A stretch of DNA of 22,815 nt from RGIG8597 sp045133795. GTDB lineage: Bacteria; Spirochaetota; GWE2-31-10. Made by a program: the position numbers and the translations under genes. Positions within the stretch are counted from its first letter, which is position 1. Every line of letters begins with the position of its first letter. The stretch lies in assembly GCA_045133795.1 (NCBI GenBank), contig JBGUUT010000091.1:1-22815 (forward strand), written 5' to 3'. Shown here piece after piece: positions 7,681 to 14,377 of this stretch. Below the pieces are notes generated by a model. It saw only the letters and a program-made list of their open reading frames with translations, made no database searches and was not told where the DNA came from.

Positions 7681-8697
7681 TTAATCAACATTTAGGTATG
7701 ACCATGGATCAACCGGTTTATTTGCAATTCTGACTTCATAATGAAGGTGAACTCCGGTTGAGTATCCGGTACTTCCCATATAACCTATGATTTGATTTTT
7801 CTTAACTTGTTCTCCCGGAGTAACTACATAAGAACGCATGTGTGCGTAAAGGGTAGAAAATCCTAATTTATGTCTTATTACAACATAATTTCCGTAGCCG
7901 TAATTACTTGATTGAACTTTTTCTATTGTTCCGGGAGCAGTAGCAACAATCGGCGTTCCGAATTCATTTGCTAAATCTATTCCGGTGTGGTGGTCAAGAT
8001 ATTTAAATATCGGATGAATTCTTAATCCGAATGTAGATGTTATAAAATAGTGACCTTTTACAGGGTTGGCAAAAGGCAAATCTTTTAAAATTTTGTCATA
8101 ATTATTTACTTTGCTGTTTATTTCATTGAAAGCTTTAACAGAGAAATCATAATCCATTAAAAGATTTTGAGCTTCCATTTTCATATATTCTAAATCACTT
8201 AAATTATTTTTTTCTATTAGATTTAGTTCTCCGCCTTGTTTACTGTTAAGATAGTAACTTTCTTCCATTGTTTTTATTCCGGGAGAATTCAATTTTGACA
8301 ATAAGTTATTTAATTGTCCTTTGTATACTCTGTGAGACTCAAAAATTTGACTCATAATTTCTTCGTATTCTCTTGATTTTCGTTCATTCAACTGAGTTTT
8401 TAAACTCACATCCATGTATTTGATTGATTTGTTGTAATTATCAACGGATAGAAACGTGATAACGATTAAAGTGGAAGCCAAAGAAATTATGGCTAGAGAT
8501 AATGCAAAAACATTAATTCTGAAATTAAATACTTTTTTTTCAGAATGCGGTATCATCATTACGGTGAGCCGTTGTGAAAAAATACTCTTAGTTGCGGAAA
8601 AAAAAGATTTAGTAAATTTCCAAAGAATCGAACATATATTAATAATTCCGGTATAAAGCCGTTTTTCTATTTTTTTAAAACTTGTAGTAGTCTGCAT
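7681..8697 (-). CDS. Membrane-anchored M23 (LytM-type) peptidoglycan endopeptidase
   Basis: A 338-residue protein. Residues 1-60 are cytoplasmic and basic, about 63-83 form one membrane helix, and about 88-205 are a polar helical (coiled-coil-like) stalk. The M23 domain then runs from about 210 to 338. Its metal ligands are all present: H237 and D241 in HHTGIDLA and H319 in HLHY; H286 (YAHM) and H317 complete the active site. It should therefore be an active zinc endopeptidase that cuts peptide cross-links in the wall, placed at the cell surface by the stalk. The long cytoplasmic tail is available to touch the bactofilin encoded next. The ATG at 8697 has an AAGGG site about 8 bases upstream. 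It is the first gene of the leftward run. Confidence 0.92.
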   Translation of the reverse strand: MQTTTSFKKIEKRLYTGIINICSILWKFTKSFFSATKSIFSQRLTVMMIPHSEKKVFNFRINVFALSLAIISLASTLIVITFLSVDNYNKSIKYMDVSLKTQLNERKSREYEEIMSQIFESHRVYKGQLNNLLSKLNSPGIKTMEESYYLNSKQGGELNLIEKNNLSDLEYMKMEAQNLLMDYDFSVKAFNEINSKVNNYDKILKDLPFANPVKGHYFITSTFGLRIHPIFKYLDHHTGIDLANEFGTPIVATAPGTIEKVQSSNYGYGNYVVIRHKLGFSTLYAHMRSYVVTPGEQVKKNQIIGYMGSTGYSTGVHLHYEVRIANKPVDPWSYLNVD

Positions 8698-8989
8698 TTT
8701 TGCAACCCTTTTATGTTAATATCATTTAATAATTTTCGGTAAGCAGTTTTTTCCTCTTTAATAATTAACTTTTAATTCAAATAAAATAATTAAAGCAAAT
8801 TCTTTTATTACCGATTAAAATAATTTTTCTTTATAAACAAAAAAAAATTAAATATCAAGTAGAAGGGATGTTGAAGCTGGTTAAAACTGGATATAATGTA
8901 GCTTTAGGTAGGATAAATGCTTTCTTTAGACAGGAGAGAATTTTGTTTATTCGGTCTTTAGTTTAAAGAAAGCATTAGTATGAGAAAAG
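8698..8989. other. 292-bp non-coding gap between hsp20 and M23 genes
   Basis: I see no convincing gene here. On the M23 side (8698-8860) the DNA is very AT-rich and must hold the M23 promoter. Candidate boxes TTGCTT...TTAAAA can be drawn on the minus strand near 8799-8770, but none is strong. On the hsp20 side a large inverted repeat (8916-8976) lies just after the hsp20 stop. The stretch 8874-8910 contains GTTAAAACTGG, which resembles GTTAAAATTGG at 9912-9922 in the other gap beside the hsp20 pair. Confidence 0.6.
8916..8976. repeat. 13-bp perfect inverted repeat downstream of hsp20
   Basis: AATGCTTTCTTTA (8916-8928) is matched exactly by TAAAGAAAGCATT (8964-8976), with a 35-base spacer. 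Inside the spacer, GAC (8929-8931) and GTC (8954-8956) could also pair. CTTTAGTTTAAAG (8957-8969) can form a competing small hairpin. It begins about 13 bases beyond the hsp20 stop. No T-run follows on either strand, so it is not a textbook intrinsic terminator; it could be a 3' stabilising hairpin, an sRNA or a protein site. Confidence 0.7.
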
Positions 8990-9367
8990 TTAATCTATTT
9001 TTATAGAAATTTCTTTTGATTGTTCTTCCATTTTTTTAGGAAGTAATAATGTTAATGTGCCGTTGTTAAATTGGGCTTCAACTTTGTTATTGTCGATAAT
9101 TTTATTTAAGTTAAAAGCTCTCCTGAATCCGAAAAAGTTTGTTTCTTTGTGAATGCATTGAAATTCTTCATCTTGTGTAAATGAACTTTCGGCTGTTACG
9201 GTCAGAATATCTTTTTCAATGTTAATTTTAATGTCATCTTTTTCAATTCCCGGCAAATCGAAAATTATTTCAAATCCGTTTTTGTTTTCTATAATGTCAG
9301 TTGTCGGTGTGGCGTACATGTAACCTCTTGTAGATTCTATATCTTTTTTTTCATCAACTGTATTCAT
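8990..9367 (-). CDS. Hsp20 / alpha-crystallin small heat-shock protein (second of pair)
   Basis: A 125-residue protein with the alpha-crystallin domain from about 20 to 115. Diagnostic features are TDIIENKNGFEIIFDLPGI near the front, KDDIKINIEKDILTVTAE, and VEAQFNNGTLTLLLPK at the end of the domain. The C-terminal tail carries an I-x-I motif (ISI) that docks between dimers in sHsp oligomers. Such proteins hold unfolding proteins without ATP. A GGAGGA site lies before the ATG at 9367. It follows the other Hsp20 gene by 30 bases, so both are probably on one heat-induced transcript. Its sequence is quite diverged from the neighbour (the domain core shares the pattern rather than long identities), which suggests an old duplication and mixed oligomers. 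Confidence 0.93.
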   Translation of the reverse strand: MNTVDEKKDIESTRGYMYATPTTDIIENKNGFEIIFDLPGIEKDDIKINIEKDILTVTAESSFTQDEEFQCIHKETNFFGFRRAFNLNKIIDNNKVEAQFNNGTLTLLLPKKMEEQSKEISIKID

Positions 9368-9397
9368 TTTTATTCCTCCAAGTTTATTGTGTTAAAA

Positions 9398-9799
9398 TTA
9401 TGCGATTGTAATTACTTTTGGTTTTGCATCTTCGGATTTTGGTAAATCGATTGTTAAAATCCCGTTTTTTAATTCTGCAAAAACTTTTTCTGCGTCGATT
9501 TTTTCGTCAAACATAAAGTTTCTTTTGAAGCTGCCGGAAATACGTTCTGTAAGGTAATATGTTTTATTGCTGTCTTTGCTTTTAATTTCTCCGGACAATT
9601 TCAATGCATTATCCTTGATTGAGATTTGAATATCTTTTTTATCGACTCCGGGAATTTTTGCAAGAACCATGTATTTATCTTTGCTTTCATAAATGTTTAC
9701 TTCCGGAAAAGTTTTTTGAGTATTGTTTCCCTGTATAAATTTTTTTAGTTCTCTGTTTAATCCTAGTCCCCAAAAATCATCGTATAAATCGTACAACAT
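9398..9799 (-). CDS. Hsp20 / alpha-crystallin small heat-shock protein (first of pair)
   Basis: A 133-residue protein. The N-terminal arm (1-30) is short and aromatic (LYDDFWGLG), followed by the alpha-crystallin domain: EVNIYESKDKYMVLAKIPGV, KKDIQISIKDNALKLSGE, then FAELKNGILTIDLPK. The C-terminal tail has an I-x-I-like VITI motif. It should act as an ATP-independent holdase. AGGAGG lies about 9 bases before the ATG at 9799. It is the promoter-proximal gene of the pair. The upstream DNA contains a 22-bp dyad (9842-9863) that could be an operator. No CIRCE element and no clear heat-shock sigma promoter was identified, so regulation is unresolved. Confidence 0.94.
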   Translation of the reverse strand: MLYDLYDDFWGLGLNRELKKFIQGNNTQKTFPEVNIYESKDKYMVLAKIPGVDKKDIQISIKDNALKLSGEIKSKDSNKTYYLTERISGSFKRNFMFDEKIDAEKVFAELKNGILTIDLPKSEDAKPKVITIA

Positions 9800-9841
9800 A
9801 ATGTTGCCTCCTATAAAAAAGTTTTTATTTTTAATATTTAG

Positions 9842-9863
9842 ATGTCATTTTTTTATTTGACAT
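9842..9863. promoter_or_regulatory. Candidate operator dyad upstream of hsp20 pair
   Basis: ATGTCA (9842-9847) and TGACAT (9858-9863) form a perfect 6-bp dyad with a 10-base AT-only spacer. It lies about 43 bases before the hsp20 start, where a promoter or early leader would be. The arms and spacing resemble a dimeric repressor site. The regulator is unknown. Confidence 0.4.
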
Positions 9864-9900
9864 AGACATTGAGCATTCTGTGTGCCAATTGGAAAAAGAG

Positions 9901-9930
9901 GCTGAAACCTTGTTAAAATTGGGTTTTAGC
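9901..9930 (+). repeat. Hairpin with 9-bp stem
   Basis: GCTGAAACC (9901-9909) pairs with GGTTTTAGC (9922-9930), one G-U pair, around a 12-base loop. No T-run follows. It could be part of a structured leader of the methyltransferase transcript or, on the other strand, lie upstream of hsp20. Confidence 0.5.
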
Positions 9931-9958
9931 TAGGGGGAGAAGCTGAGAAAGGATGGAG

Positions 9959-9975
9959 TGTGTAAAAAATACACA
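9959..9975 (+). repeat. Small hairpin with a competing pairing
   Basis: TGTGTA (9959-9964) pairs with TACACA (9970-9975) around AAAAA. The same ACACAG (9971-9976) can instead pair with CTGTGT at 10000-10005, so two mutually exclusive structures are possible. They sit about 100 bases before the methyltransferase start. Confidence 0.45.
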
Positions 9976-10108
9976 GCGATTAATCGTGTCTTATTTTTTC
10001 TGTGTGTCAGAAGTAACAACTTTTTGCCGACATTTTGTAATTTTGTCCGATTTGAAAAAATCTTTTGTTAGTATACGTTGTCTTTTTTTAAAATAATAAG
10101 GGGTAAAG

Positions 10109-10705
10109 ATGAAGCGAAAGGAAAAAATTCGAGAATATTATTTACCGAAATTAAAAAATGAAAAATCAGATTCCGGTTGTTTGGGCTGGGAAAATGAACA
10201 AGCACAGGAATTACGTTTTGAAGTATTGAAAAATATTTTTTTTCATGGTGCGTCAGTTTTAGATGTAGGTTGCGGGCTGGGCAATTTATATGATTATTTA
10301 AAAAAGCAAGATTATAATTTCAAGTATACCGGAGTCGATATTTTGCCGGAAATGATATTTCGTGCAAAAGAAAAAAATCCTCAGGCTGAATTTTTTAGTG
10401 CAAATATTTTTGAAGATGATTTATTTGGTGACAGAAAGTTTGATGTCATTTATGCTTCGGGGATTTTTAATATTGAGTTAGGAAACAACGATGATTTTTT
10501 GCGTAATGCGTTGCAAAGGTTTGTTTCGCTGTCAAATAAATTTGTTGTTTTTAATCTTCTTCACGCACGTTCAGCGACAAAGGAACCCGGTTATTATTAT
10601 CAAACTCCGGATACGGTACAAAAACTTTTTCCGCCGGTAAAAAAAATATTCTTTATTGATGATTATCTTGATAATGATTTTTCGACAATTTTGGAGGTTA
10701 TGTGA
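10109..10705 (+). CDS. Class I SAM-dependent methyltransferase
   Basis: A 198-residue protein with the seven-strand methyltransferase fold. SAM-binding motif I is VLDVGCGLGN (50-59); the acidic residue D77 in YTGVDIL contacts the ribose; ANIFEDDL and FDVIYASGIFNI follow as motifs II-III. The N-terminal YYLPKLKNEKSDSGCLGWEN segment probably covers the substrate. The acceptor cannot be deduced. AAGGGG (10098-10103) precedes the ATG. Its stop overlaps the GTG start of the DUF2156 gene by four bases (GTGA), a strong sign of joint translation and related work, perhaps modifying a lipid or amino-acyl compound. That link is inference. Confidence 0.83.
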   Translation: MKRKEKIREYYLPKLKNEKSDSGCLGWENEQAQELRFEVLKNIFFHGASVLDVGCGLGNLYDYLKKQDYNFKYTGVDILPEMIFRAKEKNPQAEFFSANIFEDDLFGDRKFDVIYASGIFNIELGNNDDFLRNALQRFVSLSNKFVVFNLLHARSATKEPGYYYQTPDTVQKLFPPVKKIFFIDDYLDNDFSTILEVM

Positions 10706-11571
10706 AAAAAGAACATTTGTCGTTAAAACATGAAGAAAAGCTTTCACAGACATTATCAAATATAAACGTAGCATTATCTGAATTCTCGTTTGCCAATCTT
10801 TATTTGTTTCGTGAAAAGCATAATTACCGACTTATTGATGATAACGGCGATTTATTTTTGTCCGGCGTAACTTATGATGAAAAGACTTTTTTGATGCCTT
10901 TACGTGATTTATCAAATAATGAAAGTAGAGATTATCTTTTGAAATTAATAAAAAATGCAAGTGATTATGATATGATTTATCCGATTCCGGAAAAATGGTT
11001 ATCGAAGTTTTCGCCGGATAATTTTACGTTTTCATATGTAGATGAAGACAGCGATTATCTTTATGCGATAGATACGTTTATTTCTTATCCCGGAAGGAAA
11101 TTGCATGGGAAACGAAATTTGGTTACTCAATTTTTACGTGATTATAATGCGGAAATTTTACCGTTGAATGAAGAAAATGCTCATTTTGCGACAGAAGTTT
11201 TGAATCGTTGGCAAAAAGATATTGGGGCAAAAAAGGAAGAAACAGATTTTTTTCCGTGTTTGGAAAGTTTGCAAAATATAAAAAAATTGAATCAAATCGG
11301 TGAGATTTTTTTGATTGACGGAATTCCGCAAGGTTTTGTAATGGGAGAACGGTACAATAAGGAATATTGTGTTATTCATTTTGCGAAGGGAAATAATGAG
11401 ATAAAAGGGATTTATCAATATATGTTTTCTGTTTTTGCCGGACATAACAAAGAAGCTTTGTGTAATTTTGTTAATCTGGAACAGGATTTGGGTAAAGAAG
11501 GATTGCGTGCAATGAAAAAGTCGTATTTACCGATTGATATGCTGCTTAAATATCGAGTTTTTATAAAGTAA
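10702..11571 (+). CDS. DUF2156 protein (C-terminal domain of phosphatidylglycerol lysyltransferase type)
   Basis: A 289-residue protein matching the DUF2156/LPG_synthase_C family, a double GNAT-like fold. Hallmarks are FISYPGRKLHGKRNLVTQFL (126-145), the central PQGFVMGE segment and NLEQDLGKEGLRAMKKSYLP near 258-277. In MprF this domain transfers an amino acid from aminoacyl-tRNA to phosphatidylglycerol. Stand-alone copies without the membrane flippase part, as here, are widespread but poorly characterised, so the donor and acceptor are unknown. There is no signal peptide or membrane helix. The GTG at 10702 overlaps the methyltransferase stop and has GGAGG (10693-10697) just upstream. No clear terminator follows before the ilvC promoter. 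Confidence 0.88.
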   Translation: MKKEHLSLKHEEKLSQTLSNINVALSEFSFANLYLFREKHNYRLIDDNGDLFLSGVTYDEKTFLMPLRDLSNNESRDYLLKLIKNASDYDMIYPIPEKWLSKFSPDNFTFSYVDEDSDYLYAIDTFISYPGRKLHGKRNLVTQFLRDYNAEILPLNEENAHFATEVLNRWQKDIGAKKEETDFFPCLESLQNIKKLNQIGEIFLIDGIPQGFVMGERYNKEYCVIHFAKGNNEIKGIYQYMFSVFAGHNKEALCNFVNLEQDLGKEGLRAMKKSYLPIDMLLKYRVFIK

Positions 11572-11628
11572 ATACTGTAATCTGATTCGTTTTGATTTAT
11601 TTTACGAGTTCACATTGAATTGTAATTC

Positions 11629-11655
11629 TTGACAATTTAATCATGTTGATATACT
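11629..11655 (+). promoter_or_regulatory. Probable ilvC promoter
   Basis: TTGACA (11629-11634) is a perfect -35 box. TATACT (11650-11655) is a good -10 box but with only a 15-base spacer; TACTGT at 11652 would give 17 with a poorer match. The start of transcription would be near 11662, leaving about 38 bases before the ATG. No long leader for a leucine attenuator or T-box is present. Confidence 0.5.
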
Positions 11656-11699
11656 GTCACTAAAAAAAATTTAGAATTCTATTTTTGGAGGAGTTCGTA

Positions 11700-12689
11700 A
11701 TGAGTGATATTAAAATTTTTCATGACAATGACGCTGATTTGTCTTTGTTAAATGGTTTAACTGTAGGTGTTATCGGTTACGGTTCACAAGGTAGAGCACA
11801 AGCTCTTAATATGAGAGATTCCGGCGTAAAAGTAATCGTAGGTGTACGTCAGGGACCTTCTTTTGAAAAAGCTAAAGAAGACGGTTTTGCTGTGTTTTCA
11901 GTAAAAGAAGCTGCAGAGCAAGCTGATATTATCCATATTTTGCTTCCGGATGAAAAACAAGGTGATATTTACAAAAATGAAATTGAACCTTGCATGAAAG
12001 CAGGAAAAATCTTGTCTTGTTCACACGGTTTTAACATTTGTTTCAAATATATTGTTCCACCGGCAGATGTTGATGTTATTATGACAGCTCCTAAAGCTCC
12101 GGGAACAGAAGTAAGAAAAACTTACGAAGCTGGTTTCGGTGTTCCGGGATTAGTTGCTGCACACCAAGATGCAAGCGGAAAAGCAAAACAAATTGCTCTT
12201 GCTATTGCAAAAGCTGAAGGTTTGACTCGTGCCGGTGTTTTGGAATGTACATTTGAACAAGAAACATACGAAGATTTGTTCGGTGAACAAGCAGTTCTTT
12301 GCGGTGGTACTGTAGAATTAATCAAAGCTGGTTTTGAAACTCTTACAGAAGCTGGTTATCCACCTGAAATGGCTTACTTCGAATGTTTACATGAATTGAA
12401 GTTGATTGTAGATTTAATCTATGAAGGCGGAATTCAGAAAATGAACGAAGTTATCTCTAACACTGCTGAGTGGGGAGAATACGTTACAGGTGCAAAACTT
12501 ATTGATGCCGGCGTAAAAGCAAAAATGAAAGAAGTTCTTAACGACATCGAAAGCGGAAAATTCGCTAGAGAATGGATGGAAGAAGTTCACAACGGTGCAA
12601 CTGTATTGAAGAAAAAACGTGAAGATTTGGGTGCTCATCCAATCGAAATCGTTGGTAAAAAAATCAGAAGCTTATTCGAAAAAAAATAA
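11700..12689 (+). CDS. ilvC: Ketol-acid reductoisomerase, class I
   Basis: IlvC performs the second step of valine/isoleucine synthesis: isomerisation and NAD(P)H reduction of acetolactate. The protein is 329 residues, the normal class I length. The Rossmann motif is GYGSQGRAQ (26-34). The catalytic and metal residues are present: H109 (CSHGF), D192 and E196 (ETYEDLFGEQ), E228 and E232 (FECLHE), and S253. The cofactor-specificity loop is unusual (RQGPSFEKA, 50-58): it looks one residue shorter than the common class I form and lacks the usual phosphate-binding serines. GGAGGAG (11687-11693) sets the ATG at 11700, not the TTG at 11685. Codon use is more biased to GCT and CTT than in neighbours, suggesting high expression. 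No ilvB, ilvN, ilvD or leu gene is nearby. Confidence 0.97.
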   Translation: MSDIKIFHDNDADLSLLNGLTVGVIGYGSQGRAQALNMRDSGVKVIVGVRQGPSFEKAKEDGFAVFSVKEAAEQADIIHILLPDEKQGDIYKNEIEPCMKAGKILSCSHGFNICFKYIVPPADVDVIMTAPKAPGTEVRKTYEAGFGVPGLVAAHQDASGKAKQIALAIAKAEGLTRAGVLECTFEQETYEDLFGEQAVLCGGTVELIKAGFETLTEAGYPPEMAYFECLHELKLIVDLIYEGGIQKMNEVISNTAEWGEYVTGAKLIDAGVKAKMKEVLNDIESGKFAREWMEEVHNGATVLKKKREDLGAHPIEIVGKKIRSLFEKK

Positions 12690-12717
12690 TATTTTTCTCG
12701 GTTTAATCTGAAAAAAT

Positions 12718-12765
12718 AGGAGTTCTTCTTTTGTTTTAATTTTAAGCAAGAGAAGAACTCCTTTG
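12718..12765 (+). terminator. Strong hairpin terminator after ilvC
   Basis: A 16-bp stem (12718-12733 pairs with 12747-12762; one G-U) with a 13-base loop rich in T. The T-run after the stem is short (TTT), so this may act with the second hairpin that follows at once. Confidence 0.75.
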
Positions 12766-12806
12766 AATTAAGGCCTCTTGTTTTTTATTGTAAGAGGTTT
12801 TAATTT
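12766..12806 (+). terminator. Second hairpin, tandem to the ilvC terminator
   Basis: GAATTAAGGCCTCTT (12765-12779) pairs with AAGAGGTTTTAATTT (12792-12806), including G-U pairs, around a 12-base loop. On the opposite strand it would end in a run of A/T as well. It insulates ilvC from the rightward run that begins at 12847. Confidence 0.55.
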
Positions 12807-12846
12807 AAAGAAAATTAAATAAGAAAATTGCTGTTGTTAATTTTCT

Positions 12847-13185
12847 GTGGATAAAAAAATGTTAGGTAATATGAATAATAATCCCTATATGATAGAAAGA
12901 GGAAATCGTTTCAAAAAGAAAGTAGAGCCGTCGGTTAGGGCTTTATTGATTCGAAGAGGGAACGATTTTTTTTCCAGTGGCAATATAAAAGCTGCAGAAA
13001 AGATTTTTGTGACTACAGATTATAAAGACGGGATTGTTCGGCTCGGAGATTATTATTTTACTAACGGCGATATTTATAAAGCAGCTAAAATGTATTTTAT
13101 GTCCGGTAATGAATCGAAGATAAAATTATTTTCTGAAAAATGTGCAAAGATTATCCAGATTATGTTAAAAGAACAAAAATATTAA
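12847..13185 (+). CDS. Small TPR-like protein preceding the TPR gene
   Basis: The frame encodes up to 112 residues. It looks helical and repeat-like: RRGNDFFSSGNIKAAEKIF and LGDYYFTNGDIYKAAKMYF match the TPR pattern with the typical N-I-x-A-A spacing, giving about two TPR units in a short protein. The end, NESKIKLFSEKCAKIIQIML, may cap the helices. I recognise the type from spirochaetes but not a named function. The start is uncertain: GTG 12847, ATG 12859 or ATG 12871 are possible, and none has a clear ribosome-binding site. The gene sits 21 bases before a large TPR gene, so the two may work as partners in a protein scaffold. Confidence 0.72.
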   Translation: MDKKMLGNMNNNPYMIERGNRFKKKVEPSVRALLIRRGNDFFSSGNIKAAEKIFVTTDYKDGIVRLGDYYFTNGDIYKAAKMYFMSGNESKIKLFSEKCAKIIQIMLKEQKY

Positions 13186-13206
13186 TTCAAGTATTATGAG
13201 GAATTT

Positions 13207-14370
13207 ATGAATAAACAGTGGAACGATGAAGAATTAGAAAATGTAAACACTATGGGAATGGCCGGTGATGAAATAGATGTAAATGCAGACTTCGAAGAAG
13301 CAGATAAGTTAAGTAAACTTTCTAAAGATGCTTATGATTTTATAAAACAAGGTAACTTTGAAGAAGCAAAAGATTTATTTTATAGAATTTTAGAACAGGA
13401 GTCTGAAAATCATTATGCACTTGTTGGGCTCGGTGATATTTCAAGAAAAAAAGGTGAGTTCCCTGAAGCTATAGATTTTTACAAAAGATGTTTAGATTCT
13501 CATCATGAAAATAAATATGCGTTAATCGGTTTAGCAGATGTTTATCGTGAGATGGGAAATTACAAAGAATCAATCGGTTTGTGGGAACACTTCATTGTTC
13601 ATTATGGTGTTGATATTACAGTACTTACAAGATTGGCAGATTCATATCGAAAATTGGGTGATTATGAAAATGCCAAGAAATTTTATAAGCAAGTTTTTGA
13701 AATCGATTCAAAAAATTCCTATGCATTGACCGGTATCGGTTACTTGTATTTTGAAACAAGAAAGTATGAATGGGCATTAGAAAGTTGGCTTAAAATGTTA
13801 GAAATTGAGCCGGATAACGTAAAAATCCTTACTGCAATCGGAAATTGTCACAGAAAGAAAAAAACTTTTGACGAAGGTATTGCTTATTTTGAAAGAGCAT
13901 TGAAATTGCAAAATAAAAACTTTTATGCGTTGTACGGTTTGGCAGATTGTTATCGTGGGCTTTCTATGCACGAAGAAAGTTTGCATGTATGGAAAGAATT
14001 ATTGGAACTAAGTCCGAACAATAAAGTGATAATGACACGCCTTGCAGATTCATACCGTAATCTTGAAGATTATGATGAGGCTGAGATTTATTACAGAACA
14101 GCGTTAGGTATCGGTTATGATTATTATGCTACTTTGGGTTTGGTTTTTATTTATAAAGCAAGAAATAATTACGAAGAAGCAATTAAAATTTTGGAAGATA
14201 TTTTTTATAAGGAACCTTATAATTCCAGAACATTGTATGAATTGGTTATGTGTTATAAGGAAGTAGGAGATTCTGAAAAGGCTTTGGATATTTTAGAAAA
14301 GCAAATACTTGCGGGAAACAGTATATCCAGTTTGTTAATGGAGATTTATAATAATCTAAAAGCTAATTAG
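13207..14370 (+). CDS. Tetratricopeptide repeat protein
   Basis: A 387-residue soluble protein made almost wholly of TPR units, about nine to ten, each about 34 residues with the W/L-G-Y-A-P-like pattern. Examples are ALVGLGDISRKKGEFPEAID, ALIGLADVYREMGNYKESI, LTRLADSYRKLGDYENAKKF and MTRLADSYRNLEDYDEAEIY. No signal peptide or membrane helix is seen. TPR arrays bind peptides and scaffold complexes; the ligand is unknown. The first 40 residues are acidic. A GAGGAA site lies 3 bases before the ATG at 13207. Seven bases separate it from rlmN, implying co-transcription. Two units (LTRLADSYR and MTRLADSYR) are near identical, suggesting internal duplication. Confidence 0.9.
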   Translation: MNKQWNDEELENVNTMGMAGDEIDVNADFEEADKLSKLSKDAYDFIKQGNFEEAKDLFYRILEQESENHYALVGLGDISRKKGEFPEAIDFYKRCLDSHHENKYALIGLADVYREMGNYKESIGLWEHFIVHYGVDITVLTRLADSYRKLGDYENAKKFYKQVFEIDSKNSYALTGIGYLYFETRKYEWALESWLKMLEIEPDNVKILTAIGNCHRKKKTFDEGIAYFERALKLQNKNFYALYGLADCYRGLSMHEESLHVWKELLELSPNNKVIMTRLADSYRNLEDYDEAEIYYRTALGIGYDYYATLGLVFIYKARNNYEEAIKILEDIFYKEPYNSRTLYELVMCYKEVGDSEKALDILEKQILAGNSISSLLMEIYNNLKAN

Positions 14371-14377
14371 GCATTTT

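Larger units (their letters stand above)
9800..10108. other. 309-bp divergent intergenic region rich in dyads
   Basis: This region lies between the leftward hsp20 pair and the rightward methyltransferase, so it must hold both promoters. It contains a 22-bp dyad (9842-9863), a CCAATTGG palindrome (9885-9892), two hairpins (9901-9930 and 9959-9975) and a CGATTAATCG palindrome (9977-9986). It also holds a 47-codon open frame (9953-10096) whose coding status is doubtful. No RNA family was recognised. Confidence 0.6.

Noticed and set aside
9870..9892. CIRCE-like half-sites (TTGGCACAC and GAATGCTCAA on the minus strand) upstream of hsp20
   Set aside because: The CIRCE consensus needs nine-base arms with a 9-base spacer; here the arms mismatch and are almost adjacent, so HrcA control is not supported.
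9953..10096. 47-codon frame as a firm gene
   Set aside because: No ribosome site at a proper distance, no recognisable protein features and no conservation data; kept only as a low-interest leader possibility.
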